DNA of 64,000 nucleotides from Cherax quadricarinatus (Eukaryota; Arthropoda; Malacostraca; Decapoda; Parastacidae): positions 1 through 64,000 of the forward strand of contig NW_027195392.1 in the NCBI RefSeq assembly GCF_038502225.1. The letters are read 5' to 3'. The position numbers were made by a program, and so were the translations under genes. Shown here piece by piece: positions 45,664 to 58,629 of this stretch (positions within the stretch are counted from its first letter, which is position 1; each line of letters starts with the position of its first letter). The notes beneath the pieces were generated by a model. The model was not told where the DNA came from and did not search any database. It worked only from the letters and a program-made list of their open reading frames with translations.

Positions 45664-47210
45664 TCCGGCCCACTACTCTCCAGCTGGTCAGTGAGAGGTT
45701 GTGCAGTATAGTGTCTGGCCCATCACTCTCCAGCTGGTCAGTGAGAGGTGGTGCAGTATAGTGTCTGGCCCACCACTCTCCAGCTGTTCATAGAGAGGTG
45801 GTGCAGTATAGTGACCTGCCCACCATTCTCCAGCTGGTCATTGAGAGGTGGTGCAGAATAGTGTTTGGCCCACCACTCTCCAGCTGGTCAGTGAGAGGTA
45901 GTGCAGCATAGTCTTTGCCCTACCACTCACCAGCTGGTCAGTGAGAGGTGGTGCAGTATAGTGTCCCGCCCTCCATTCTCCAGCTGGTCAATGAGAGGGA
46001 GTTCAGTACAGTGTCCTGCCCACCACTCTCCAGCTGGTAAGTGAGACGTGGTGCAGTATAGTGTCCAGTCCACCACTCACCAGCTGGTCAGTGAGAGGTG
46101 GTGCAGTATAGTGTCTGCCCCACCACTCTCCAGCTGGTCAGTGAGAGGTGGTGCAGTACAGTGTCTGGCCCACTACTCTCCAGATGGTCAGTGATAGGTG
46201 GTGCAGTATAGTGTCTGGCCCACCACTCTCCAGCTGGTCAGTGAGAGGTGGCGCAGTATAGTGTCCCGCCCACCATTCTCCAGCTGGTCAATGAGAGGGG
46301 GTGCACTATAGTGTCCGGCCCACCACTATCCAGCTGGTAAGTGAGAAGTTGTGTAGTATAGTGTCTGGCGGACCACTCTCCAGCTGGTGAGTGAGAAGTG
46401 GTGCAGTATAGTGTCTGGCCTACCACTCACCATCTGGTTAGTGAGAAGTGGTGCAGCATAGTGTCTGGCCCACAACTATCCAGCTGGTCAATGAGAGGTG
46501 GTGCAGTATAGTGTCTGGCCTACCACTCACCATCTGGTTAGTGAGAAGTGGTGCAGCATAGTGTCTGGCCCACCACTCACCAGCTGGTCAGTGAGAGGTA
46601 GCGCAGCATAGTGTCTGGCCCACATCTCACCAGCTGGTCAGTGAGAGGTGGTGCAGTACAGTGTCCGGCCCACCACTCTCCAGCTGGTCAGGGACAGGTG
46701 TTGCAGTATTGTGTCCGGCCAACCACTCACCAGCTCGTCAGTGAGAGGTGGTGCGGTATAGTGTCCGGCTCACCACTCACCAGCTGGTGAGTGAGAGATG
46801 GTGCAGTATAGTGTCCAGCCCAACACTCTCCAGCTGGTCAATGAGAGGTGGTGCAGTATAGTGTCCGGCCCACCACTTACCAGCTGGTCAGTGAGAGATG
46901 GGGCAGTATAGAGTCCCGTACACAACTCACCAGCTGGTCAGCGACGGGTGGTGCAGTACAGCGTCAGGCCCACCACTCACCAGCTGGTCAGTGAGAGGTG
47001 GTGCTGTATAGTGTCTGGCCCTTCACTCTCCATCGTGCCTGTTAGAGGTGGTGCAGTATAGTGTCCGGCCCACCACTCACCAGCTGGTCAGTGATAGGTG
47101 GTGCAGTATAGTGTCTGGCCAGCCACTCTCCAGCTCGTCATTGAGAGGTGGTGCAGTTTAGTGTGCGGCCCACAACTCACCAGCTGGTCAGTTAGAGGTG
47201 GTGCAGTAGT
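45664..47210. repeat. D array 5, 50-bp minisatellite
   Basis: About 31 monomers. Its left edge is the duplication junction. Confidence 0.9.
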
Positions 47211-47397
47211 GTCCAACAATAAGCGTGTGGCAGCTTGCCTCGTTGTTCTCCGTTTTTTCTCGTGTTTTCACGGTCGGTCTTACTTGCTAGAACTTTAATT
47301 TGCGCCATCAAACTTATACGATACATCCGTCTAGCACTTGGAGCCAGTCTTGGGGAGAAAATAGTATATACTGAATCATAAAGGAGGATTAGTGTGC
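47211..47397 (+). repeat. Linker E5
   Basis: Nearly identical to 37611-37797. Confidence 0.8.
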
Positions 47398-50080
47398 AAT
47401 ACTTAGCAGAGTTTACTGCCAGAGTATACTGCAGTACCTTGCAGAGTTTACTGCCAGCGAATAGTGCTGTACCCAGCAGAGTTTACTACCAGATTATACT
47501 GCACTACCTACCAGAGTTTACTGCAAGAGTATACTGCACTACCTAGCAGAGTTTACTGACAGAGTATACTGCAGTACCTAGCAGAGTTTACTGCCAGAGT
47601 ATAGTGCAGTACCTAGCAGAGTTTACTGCCAGAGTTTACTGCAGTACCTAGCAGAGTTTACTGCCAGAGTATACTGCAGTACCTAGCAGAGTTTACTGCC
47701 AGAGTTTACTGCACTACCTACCAGAGTTTACTGCCAGAGTATACTGCACTACCTTGCAAAGTTTACTACCAGATTATACTGCAGTAGCTAGCAGATTTTA
47801 CTGCCAGAGTATACAGCAGTACCTAGCAGAGTTTACTGCCAGAGTTTACTGCAGTACCTAGCAGAGTTTACTGCCAGAGTATTCTGCAGAACCTAGCAGA
47901 GTTTACTGCAAGAGTATACTGAAGTACTTAGCAGAGTTTACTGCCAGAGTATACTGAAGTACTTAGCAGAGTTTACTGCCAGAGTATTCTGCAAAACCTA
48001 GCAGAGTTTACTGCAAGAGTATAGTGCAGTACTTAACAGAGATTACTGCCAGAGAACACTGCAGTACCTAGCAGAGTTTACTATTAGAGTATACTGCCCT
48101 ACCTAGCAGAGTTTACTGCCAGAGTATACTGCACTACCTAGCAGAGTTTACTGGCAGAGTATACTACAGTACCCAGCAGAGATTACTGCCAGAGTTTACT
48201 GCAGTACGTAGCAGAGTTTACTGCCAGAGAATACTGCAGTACCTAGCAGAGTTTACTGCCAGAGTATACTGCAGTACCTAGCAGAGTCTACTTCCAGAGT
48301 ATACTGCAGTACCTAGCAGAGTTTACTGCTAGAGTATACTGCAGTACTTGGCAGAGTTTACTGCCAGAGTATACTGCAGTACCTAGCAGAGTTTACTGCC
48401 AGAGTATACTGCAGCACCTAGCAGAGCTTACTGCCAGAGTATACTTCAGTACCTAGCAGAGTTTACTGCCAGAGTATACTTCAGTACGTAGCAGAGTTTA
48501 CTGCCAGAGTATACTGGAGTACCTAGCAGAAATACTGCCAGAGTATACTGCAGTACCTAGCAAAGTTTACTGCAAGAGTATACTGCACTACCTAGCAGAG
48601 TTTACTGCCAGAGTATACTGCAGTACCTATCAGAGTTTACTGCCAGAGTATACTGCACTACCTAGCAGAGTTTACTGCTAGAGTATACTGCAGTACCTAG
48701 CAGAGTTTACTGCAAGAGTATACTGCACTACCTAGCAGAGTTTACTGCCAGAGTATACTGCAGTACCTAGCAGAGTTTACTGCTAGAGTATACTGCAGTA
48801 CCTAGGAGAGTTTACTGCCAGAGTATACTGCAGTACCTAGCAGAGTTTACTGCAAGAGTATACTGCACTACCTAGCAGAGTTTACTGCCAGAGTATACTG
48901 CAGTACCTATCAGAGTTTACCGCCAGAGTTTACTGCACTACCTAGCAGAGTTTACTGCCAGAGTATACTGCAGTACCTAGCAGAGGTTACTGCCAGAGTA
49001 TACTGCAGTACCTAGCAGAGTTTAGTGCCAGAGTATACTGCAGTACCTAGCAGAGTTTACTGGCAGAGTATACTGCAGTACAAAGCAGAGTTTGCTGCCA
49101 TAGTATACTGGAGTATCTAGTAGAGTTTACTGCCAGAGTATACTGCACTACCTAGAAGAGTTTACTGGCACAGTATACTGAAGTACCTAGCAGAGTTTAC
49201 TGCCAGAGTATACAGCAGTACCTAGCAGAGTTTACTGCCAGAGTGTACTGGAGTACCTAGCAGAGTTTGCTGCCAGAGTATACTGCACTACCTAGCAGAG
49301 TTTACTGCCAGAATATACTGGAGTTCCTACCAGAGTTTACTGCAAGAGTATACTACACTACCTAGCAGAGTTTGCTGCCAGATTATACTGCAGTACTTAC
49401 AGAGTTTACTGCCAGAGTATACTGCAGTACCTAGCAGAGTTTACTGCCAGAGTATACTGCAGCACCTAGCAGAGTTTACTGCCTGAGTATACTGCAGTAC
49501 CTAGCAGAGTTTACTGCCAGAGAATACTGCAGTACCTAGCAGAGTTTACTGCTAGAGTATACTGCACTACCTAGCAGAGTTTACTGCCAGAGTATACTGC
49601 AGTACCTAGCAGAATTTACTGCCAGAGTATACTGCAGTTCATAGCAGAGTTTACTTCCAGAGTATACAGCAGTACCTAGAAGAGTTTATTGCCAGAGTAT
49701 ACTGCAGTACCTAGCAGAGTTTACTGCAAGAGTATACTGCAGTACATAGCAGAGTTTACAGCAAGAGTATACTGCAGTACCTAGCAGAGTTTACTGCCAG
49801 AGTATACTGCAGTACCTAGCAGAGTTTACTGCCAGAGTATACTGCAGTACCCAACAGAGTTTACTACCAGAGTATACTGCAGTACCTAGCAGAGTTTACT
49901 GCCAGAGTATACTGCAGTACCCAGCAGAGTTTACTACCAGAGTATACTGCAGTACCTAGCAGAGTTTACTGCAAGAGTATACTGCAGTACCTAGCAGAGT
50001 TTACTGCCAGAGTATACTGCAGTACCCAGCAGAGTTTACTACCAGAGTATACTGCAGTACCTAGCAGAGTTTACTGCCAG
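47398..50080. repeat. F array 5, 35-bp minisatellite
   Basis: About 77 monomers following F array 4, with a few single-monomer gains and losses, the expected pattern of slippage after duplication. Confidence 0.92.
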
Positions 50081-50175
50081 AGGGGAACATAGGCCTAGTG
50101 TGCCGTGAGCAAAATAATAATAATAATAGAACTTTTCTTTGTCAGAGGAAAGAAAGTCTCCCTGATAATATTGTG

Positions 50176-51795
50176 TATACATAGTGTATAGTGTATACTA
50201 CAGTGACACCGTAGTATACACAGTGTAAAGTGTATACTACAGTGACACCCTAGTATACATAGTGTATAGTGTATACTACAGTGGCAACCTTGTATACATA
50301 GTGTATAGTGTATACTACAGTGTCACCCTAGTATACATAGTGTATAGTGTATACTACTGTGGCACACTAGTATACATAGTGTATAGTGTTTACTACAGTG
50401 GCACCCAAGTATACATAGTGTATACTACAGTGACACCCTAGTATACATAGTGTATAGTGTATACTACAGTGACTCCCTAGTATACATAGTGTATAGTGTA
50501 TACTACAGTGGCACCCTAGTATACATAGTGTTAAAGTGTAAATTACAGTGGCACCATGGTATACATAGTGTATAGTGTATACTTCATTGGCACCCTAGTA
50601 TACATAGTGTATAGTGTTTACTACAGTGGCACCCAAGTATACATAGTGTATACTACAGTGACACCCTAGTATACATAGTGTATAGTGTATACTACAGTGA
50701 CTCCCTAGTATACATAGTGTATAGTGTATACTACAGTGGCACCCTAGTATACATAGTGTTAAAGTGTAAATTACAGTGGCACCATGGTATACATAGTGTA
50801 TAGTATATACCTCATTGGCACCCTAGTATACATAGTGTTATAGTGTATACTACAGTGGCACCCTAGTGTACATAATGTTATAGTGTATACTACAGTGGCA
50901 CCCTAGTATACATAGTGTTATAGTGTATTCTACAATGGCACCCTAGTATACATAGTGTTATAGTGTGTACTATATTGGCACCCTAGTATATGTAGTGTAT
51001 TCTAGGGTGTATAGTATTGTATACTAGTGTATACTTCAGTTGCACCATACTATACTTAGCGTATAGTGTATACTACAGTGGCACCGTAGTATACATAGTG
51101 TTATAGTGTATACTCTATTGGCACCCTAGTATATATAGTGTATACTAGGGTGTATAGTATTGTATACTAGTGTATACTACAGTGGCACCCTAGTATACAT
51201 AGTGTATAGTGTATACTACAGTGGCACCCTAGTATACATTGCGTTATAGTTTATTTTACAGTGGCACACTAGTATACATAGTGTTATAGTGTTTACTACA
51301 GTGGCACACTAGTATACATAGTGTTATAGTGTATACTACAGTGGCACCCTAGTATACATAGTTATAGTGTATACTACAGTGGCACCATAGTATACATAGT
51401 GTATAGTGTATACTACATGGCACCCTAGTATACATAATGGTATAGTGTATACTACAATTGCACCCTAGTATACACAGTGTATACTAGGGTGTATAGTAGT
51501 GTACTAGTGTATACTACAGTGGCACCCTAGTATACATAGCGTATAGTGTATACTACAGTGGCACCCTAGTATACATAGTGTATAGTGTATACTACAGTGG
51601 CACCATAGTATACATAGTGTATAGTGCATACTTCAGTGGCATCATAGTATATAGAGTGTTATAGTGTATACTACAGTGGCACAATATTACACATAGTGTT
51701 ATAGTGTATACTACTCTGGCAATCTAGTATACATAGTGTTATAGTGTATACTACAGTGGCACCCTAGTGTTCATAGTGTATACTACAGTGACACC
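50176..51795. repeat. H array 5, left part
   Basis: About 42 monomers of the 39-bp satellite, ending at the Gypsy-2 LTR. Near 51,655 it shows the empty site of the R2 retrozyme. Confidence 0.9.
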
Positions 51796-53199
51796 ACTTA
51801 TATCTTCGAAATTGGTCATCCTGTGTTATTTAACTATTGTAAGAGAATATGTTCATCACTTAATATTATAGCGCAAAAGTCCCCATTTATAGCTAAAATA
51901 GAGACTTTCGGCGTTATATTATTATCTGTTAATATATATAAAATACCATGGTATTATCACTATTATCGTTATTATCGCTATTATTGTTATTATCACTATT
52001 TTGCTATTATTACTATTTTTTACCATTATCACTATTATTTTACTATTATTGTTAGGTAGGATTTCTTGTGTTTATAGAGTTTAAGTCTCGGAACCATCCG
52101 GTGAATTGTTTAATTGTTTATGTCCGGCTGGCTGAACTCACAAGTTACAAAGGTAATGAACTCACAAGTTACAAAGGTAATGAATACTGTAAGAATGGTT
52201 ACTTACGTTTATACATGGCTGCAATCATGAACAAATTTTAGAGTAATGAGCAATTCACTTACCTTGTACCTAGTTCAGCCATCAAAACTTTGGAGCCCGG
52301 TCCCTGGACCCATTGTGTACCTCTGTAATCTGTAAATACCTTTGTAACTTGTAATGATTGTGACTAGACCTACCTGGAGTTCATTACCTTTGTAAATTGT
52401 GAGTTCATTACCTTTGTAAATTGTGAGTTCATTGCCTCTGTAACTTGCTCAGCTATCAAAACTTTGAGGCCCAGTCCCTGGACCCATTATGTACCTCTGT
52501 AATCTTTTGACTACCGCCCACAGGATGGGTATGGGGTGCATAATAAACATATTAAACTAACTAAAACGGCTGGCTGACGTGGCTCAGCTGATCCAACCTG
52601 ACGACACGTCAACAGACTGGCAAGTAGTCAGTCTGCTCCCTGCTCTAGCCCTGACAACTGATCGTATATTGGCTCTTACGGTGTACAGTTGAATGTTTTT
52701 GAGAATTGGACTCAAGAGCTGACTCACTTTGTTCCTCCTTGCTTTGAAAGACTCTTCTGTTATTTATATTCTTGGTCAGTTCAGTAATCCATAAAGATAC
52801 TTTACGGCCAGATTCAAAGGTCTTGTTAAATCTTGTACCTTTTGTATTTTGAGTTTACATTCTTGTTAAGAAAGAGACCTAAATATTAATGAGGACTTAA
52901 TTACAGGAAGAATAATTACTCTTCCTTATTAATGAAACATTTCCATGATTTTGAACTAAATGTATATAGTAAATTTTTTGTACAAAGTATTAAGTTACAT
53001 TAACTACAAAGAGAAGATAAAGTATGGTATTTAAATACTTTAATAAATTTGAATGTTATTCTATGGAGTTTCCCAGTTGAAATTATTTCCCCTAGGCTCT
53101 ATACCTTTAAATAACTCGGATCCAAAAATCTTGTTGCATAAGAAATAAATGGTAACACGCCGCATTCTGAAGTTCTTCAAAAATTTCTTTTTCGCAACA
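51796..53199 (+). repeat. Gypsy-2 5' LTR, right copy, with nested insertion
   Basis: About 962 bp of LTR plus a 431-bp insertion and its 11-bp target duplication (see 52136-52566). The first two bases are AC instead of the TG of the 3' LTR, a change shared with the left copy. Confidence 0.88.
52136..52566 (+). mobile_element. LINE-derived insertion with 11-bp TSD and 5' inversion
   Basis: Absent from the left-copy LTR and the 3' LTR. CGGCTGGCTGA occurs on both sides (52125-52135 and 52567-52577) as a target duplication. The 3' end is A-rich (AACTAACTAAAA). The left part carries a ~24-bp repeat (ACAAGTTACAAAGGTAATGA) in the opposite orientation to the same repeat further right, which is the signature of twin priming. 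Its last ~100 bp resemble the 3' tail of the LINE at 60241. Confidence 0.85.
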
Positions 53200-53201
53200 A
53201 A

Positions 53202-53219
53202 TGGGGTACCCGTCCGGGA
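53202..53219 (+). other. Gypsy-2 primer binding site
   Basis: TGGGGTACCCGTCCGGGA starts two bases after the LTR end. It begins with the TGG expected for pairing to a tRNA CCA end. I cannot name the tRNA with confidence. The same site is at 44034 in the left copy. Confidence 0.7.
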
Positions 53220-53307
53220 TCTCTGTTGTTCTAAGACATTGATCAAAAGAACAATTTTAAAGTTATATACTGGGAATTTATCTTTAGTTAATTTCAAAAT
53301 ATTGATC

Positions 53308-54844
53308 ATGGAAGATCACATTAAAGAGATATTTGAAGATTTCACATTGTCAAAGCTGGACTCCTTGAAACTTCAAACGTGCCTGCAGATAGCCCGTGAA
53401 TTGGGAGTGCTGTACGATAGACATTACACAGCCAATACCGTAAGGGCAATAATTAGAAACAAATTGTTTCCAAGGGCCTCTAACCATCATGTAGCAGGAG
53501 ATTCTGACTCTGAAAGTTTAGTTTCTCAAGTAAGCTACCAGTCGAGATACGAAGTATTAGAAGAACAATTTCAAAGAGTTGATCTTGAAATTGAATCAGA
53601 TAGATTAGGGCCCGCTTTGGCCTCTAGTAAAGCAGGTGAAGTACTGCAGGGTGCAGCCGCTGTTCGGCATTCGCCTGTTACTGAAGGAATTCCTATTAAT
53701 GGTCAGCCTGGCCCTCACCAAGGTGCACGTCCAAAGGAATATCCACATACCGCCAGTTCAATTCCCTCATTTTCGATACCATCGGGGCATATTTCTCAAA
53801 GTCAGTTTGAGAAATTAGAGAGACTATTTATTTTACAGACTGCTCAAATTGAGGCTCAGTGTAAATTAAATGAAGAAGACTTTCAAAGGGAAACGCTCCG
53901 CTATATGAGACAACAACAAGGTAATGTGAATGAAAGACGTACTGAATCCTCAAATGATTCTTTCAATATACAAAAAGCTGCATCTATGGTTCCAAAGATT
54001 TAATGAAGGAGATTTAGATACTTATTTTGAAGTCTTTGAGAATCAAGCGTGTGCTATGCGCTGTTCCCGACAACACTGGGCAACCTTATTACATACTTCG
54101 TTGTCTGGTAAAGCTCAAAGTTGTACGGCTACGTTACCCTTTGAGAAATATGTAGATTATGATTCCGTTAAGAAGGCTATCCTAAAGGCTTATGATCTCC
54201 TCCCAGTAAGTTATCAAAAAACCTTTAGAGCATTAAAACACCAGCCAACTCAGTCGTATGTAGATTTTGCACGTGAAAAGAAAATCGCTTTTGAGAGATG
54301 GTGTAGAGCTTCTAACTGTAAATCTATGGAAAGTCTTTCCCAATTGATCCTGCATGAGGATTTCTATAATAATTTACCAGAAGACTTGCATAGGTATTTG
54401 ATTAGTTGCCCCATAGTAAATATACTAGAAACAGCCTCGTTCGCAGATAATTATGAAATATCTCAACAATTGATTGGCGAAACAAAAAGTAAGGAAACAG
54501 TGACTAAATATGCCCCTAAGAAAGGACGATCCAATCTTACAGAGATGCGTCGCATACAGAGTCCTTGCCCGACCTCCTATGATGCCTCCACGCCTATTAA
54601 TAATAAATTTAGATCCAACTCTAGGAAAAGTTCAAAACCACTAAGGCATAACAGTGAATTGAACTGCACTTATTGTAATAAGAAAGGGCATGTAAGGAAA
54701 TACTGTTATTGGCTAGAGAGGGATACCAGGAACGAGCGACTTCGTTTCCCAACTCAGATAATATCTTCATCGACAGCTCAAAAGAAACTAAACCCTAGTA
54801 CCGAACAAGGTTCGCAAGAGCGAATCAGTAGTCATTCTAGATGA
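53308..54844 (+). pseudogene. gag: Gypsy-2 gag with internal frameshift
   Basis: The likely start is the ATG of MEDHIKEIF at 53308. The first ~230 codons contain a helical, charged N-terminal region and end at a TAA at 54001-54003. The capsid homology (FNEGDLDTYF, HWATLLHTSLSGKAQS) continues in the +1 frame across the sequence around 53,995, so the gene is split. The second frame runs to a zinc knuckle CTYCNKKGHVRKYC (CX2CX4HX4C) and stops at the TGA at 54842-54844. The left copy has the same split, so the shift predates the duplication. It may be a disabling mutation or, less likely, programmed. Confidence 0.8.
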
Positions 54845-57800
54845 CTCAATGCTAGAGCTGTTTCAGAAAAAGATATTCACTCAGCTATGAGTCCCTACTT
54901 TGCTAAAGTGAAAGTTGGAATAGACGAGACTCAATTAGTTGAAATTAATTCCTTCCATGATACTGGAAGTTATTTGACATTGTTGAAGCAGGACATACTT
55001 CCCGTAAGTGATATGACTCGCACAAAGCTTGATGTCTTATTAGAAGCCTATGGAGTCGCCATTATAAGAGTGCCTCTTCACAGGATATACATCCAAACGC
55101 CAACCTATACTGGCTTTGTGTCGGTAGGTATATCCAGTGAAACTTTTCCTATTCAGGGCGTTGACTTACTCATAGGCAATGATCTAGACTATCTGGGTAT
55201 AAGCCGAGAGCCTCTAGTTATTGATAATTGTACTGACATTAACTATGCCATAGAAGCTCGCAAAGAGGCTCCTACCTTATTTCCTCTCAATGTTATAGCT
55301 AGAGGAATGTCTAGAGCGCCTCAAAATCCTTTATCAACTGAAGTCCTAAGTGAAGGCGAAGATTTAGGTCTCGATTTATTGTTCAGTCGATCCTTACAAC
55401 CCGGATCTTCAAATCTGAAATATTCTATGATCTGCCCTTTTCAAGATTCTGATATTAATATGCTATCAAAAGAAGATTTAATAAGGGATCAGTTCCTTGA
55501 CCCATCTCTAGAGAAATTACGAGAGATAGCTATTACAGAAGACGACGCCAAAAACCTGGACAATTGTTACTACCTTGCTAATGGTATATTAATGAGAAAG
55601 GAAAAGTCTCTTTTGTCTTCCGACGATCATCTGGCTACCAGCAAACATCTAGTAGTGCTACCTAGCACCTTTAGAGAATTGGCTATTAGTTTTGCCTACC
55701 ATAGTCCCATGGGAGGACATTTGGGAGTAAAGAAAACGCTGGGCAAAATAGCCAAGCATTTTCATTGGCCCAGAATGAAGGAGACTGTGGAAAGCTATCT
55801 AAAAGGTTGTCAAGTCTGCCAAGTGACCGGCAAACCTTCGCACACACCTCCACCAGTTCCCCTCATTCCGATTCCCGTCAGTGGTGAGCCCTTCTCACGC
55901 CTGATAATAGATTGTGTTGGTCCGTTACCCAGGACTAAACAAGGGAATCAATATCTGTTTACAATTATGGATGTCATTACTCGATATCCAGAGGCTATCC
56001 CTTTGAGAAAAATTAATTCTCGCATCAATGTTCGAGCTTTGCAAAAAATTTTCTCACAGGTGGGGATTCCTCGAATAATTCAATCCGATCAAGGTTCCAA
56101 TTTTACCTCTAAGATGTTTCGTGATGCCTTATCACGCCTCGGAATTAAGTCCGTATTTTCTGTTGCTTATCACCCTCAGTCGCAAGGAGCCCTCGAACGA
56201 TTTCATCAAACATTAAAATCAATGATGAGAGCGTACTGCGAGCAGTTTTCCAGAGATTGGGACGAAGGAATACCATTCCTCTTGTTCGCCTTAAGGGAAA
56301 GCGAACAAGAAAGCACTGGGTTCAGTCCATTTGAATTAATTTACGGACACCAAGTACACGGCCCCCTCACCGTACTAAAAGATTCATGGACCGGGAAATC
56401 AGAACCCTCGTTTAAAACAACTCCAACTCTAATGCAAAAGCGTTTGTCACAACTGAGGGAATTAGCCTCTAAAAACTTAGCTAAGGCCCAATCCAAGATG
56501 AAGCATTGTTATGACAAACACACACGCTCTCGTTTCTTCAAACCAGGTGACAGTGTGATGGCACAGAAATTCTTACCTGGACACGCTCTGCAACCTAGAT
56601 ACGAAGGTCCTTTGGAAGTGATTGAGTGGCTCAATGAGGTAAATTATGTACTACAAACTCCAGGAAAGAGAAAAGCCAAACGTACTTATCACATAAACCA
56701 ACTTAAGGCTTACCACCCTAGTATCGTACCAGTTTCGACAGTTCTTCCTTTAGCTGAAACTGAAAATGTAAGTCTCCCCAGCATCTCTAAAGCGATAGAA
56801 GTACGTTTAAAAAATTCAGAGACATTGCAATCTCTTGATACCTTTCTTATGAACCTTGATTTGAAGAAAGCACAAGATATCAAAGACTTGATATTACGTT
56901 ATGAGGTTTTATTCGATGACGTCCCTAGGTGCTGTACATTGGGAATTCACGACATAGATGTACAAGGAGCAAAGCCTTGCAAACAGTCACCTTATAGAGC
57001 AAGTCCACTCAAACAGGAAACATTAAACAAAGAAGTAGAATTTTTGTTGTCCCATGGACTCATAGAACAGAGTAAAAGCCCGTGGGCCTCGCCCTGTACA
57101 TTAGTTCCCAAGCCTGATGGAACTTCTAGAATGTGCACTGATTATCGTAAGGTTAATGCTCTCACGGTACCAGATGGTTTCCCACTACCCCGTATTGATG
57201 ATCTAATTGACAGAGTATCAGGAGCCGCCTATGTCACCCGCCTGGATTTATTAAAGGGCTATTACCAAGTGCAGCTTACCCAGCGAGCCCAAGAAATATC
57301 CGCATTTACTATACAAGGCGGATTATTCAATTATCTTGTTATGCCCTTCGGGTTGTGTAACACGGCCTCTACCTTTCAGCGCCTGATGAACCTGCTGACC
57401 AATGATTTAGAAGGAGTGGATGCATATCTAGATGATCTTGTTATATATAGCAATGAGTGGGAGCAACATTTAATTCGCCTGGAAACCTTATTTAAGAAGT
57501 TAGAAAAGTACAACTTCACCATAAATTTAGCCAAGTGTCAGTTTGTACAAGCCAAGATTAAATACCTCGGTTTTTGAATAGGCCAGTGTGAGGTACGTCC
57601 TGTTGATGTAAAAGTTAGAGGCATTGCCGAGTTTCCTATCCCTCAAGATAGAAAGTCTATACAGAGATTCCTGGGAATGACTGGTTATTATCGACGTTTC
57701 TGTCCTAATTTTTCTCAGGTTGCATCTCCTCTTACTGAATTAACCAGTAGTAAGATGAAGTTTTGCTGGACGAAAGAATGTGAGATAGGTTTTAATCGGT

Positions 57801-58231
57801 TGAAGCAGTTGCTTTCTTCGTCACCCGTATTGAAAAGTCCTGACTTTAATCAACCCTTCTATTTACTCATCGATGCCAGCGGTTATGCTGTGGGGGCAGT
57901 GTTACTTCAGAAATCCCCCTCTACTGATATTTTGCATCCTATATCTTATTTCTCTTCAAAGTTAAAACGTCACCAAAAGAATTACGCCACTGTAGAGAAA
58001 GATGCTCTTGCCCTAGTAATATCTTTGGAACATTTTGACATTTATCTGGGAACCTCCCCCCATAAAATTATGGTATTTTCTGATCACAACCCTTTAATTT
58101 ATATTAATTCTATGAAATCAAAGAACACCCGAATCCTCAGGTGGGCTCTGAGGATCCAACCTTATCTGATTAGTATTCAACACTTAAGTGGATCCCTTAA
58201 CATAATTGCTGATACCCTTTCTCGCCCCTGA
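54845..58231 (+). pseudogene. pol: Gypsy-2 pol: protease-integrase-RT-RNase H, one internal stop
   Basis: Same frame as the gag C-terminal part, separated from it by one TGA; the first ATG is at 54887. Numbering from that ATG: protease HDTGS (D25); integrase HHCC at about 270-310, catalytic D342, D401 and E437 (35 residues between the last two); a GPY/F-like segment at 570-612; RT from about 690 with SPWASPCTLVPKPDG and YLDD at 847-850. A TGA at 57575-57577 then interrupts, and the same frame resumes with the RT thumb (MTGYYRRFCPNFS) and RNase H (LLIDASGYAVGAVLLQ, ending ADTLSRP). No integrase follows RNase H. The single nonsense codon makes this copy non-functional unless read through. Confidence 0.88.
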
Positions 58232-58339
58232 AAAAAAAATGTATACCTTAAAATGTAAAGTAAAGTAATGAGTACTCTCAGAGCCTAATTTATATATATA
58301 TTATATATTTTTGTTAATGATTTTCTTTTACATTGACAG

Positions 58340-58498
58340 TATGACTATGAAAGCCGTTTCGTTGATGGGACGAAGTATTATGTCCACATGGATGACCCTG
58401 ACAGTCATGGCCGAGACTCCTATTCTCGGATTGTGATGGAAGCCACTACAGATAGTTCTTCCGGCCATTGTTCCAAAAGCTCATCCTCTGGCAAATAA
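58340..58498 (+). other. Exon-like 52-codon segment behind a 3' splice site consensus
   Basis: After the pol stop, a T-rich tract ending ACATTGACAG, with a branch-like TTAATGA upstream, precedes an open stretch from TATGACTATGAAAGC to a TAA at 58496-58498. The peptide (YDYESRFVDGTKYYVHMDD, then Ser-rich) has balanced composition and no stop. It could be a spliced accessory frame of the element, a captured host exon, or chance. I do not recognise the domain. Confidence 0.4.
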
Positions 58499-58629
58499 CC
58501 ATGCTGATCGAGTTCTTTCTTCTCATTCTTCCGTCATACTACATGCCTTATTTACCAAGAGAATGCTTATTGTAAAGGAGATATTACCAAGGACGCTTGC
58601 AAACTCCCTACTGCGACCTATTGTCGTAC

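Noticed and set aside
51823..52059. Tyr-rich 78-aa frame in the LTR
   Set aside because: It is translation of an ATTATC-type microsatellite within the LTR and is repeated in the other LTR copies.
58340..58498. Envelope gene of Gypsy-2
   Set aside because: The segment is only 52 codons, with no signal peptide, no transmembrane helix and no cleavage motif.
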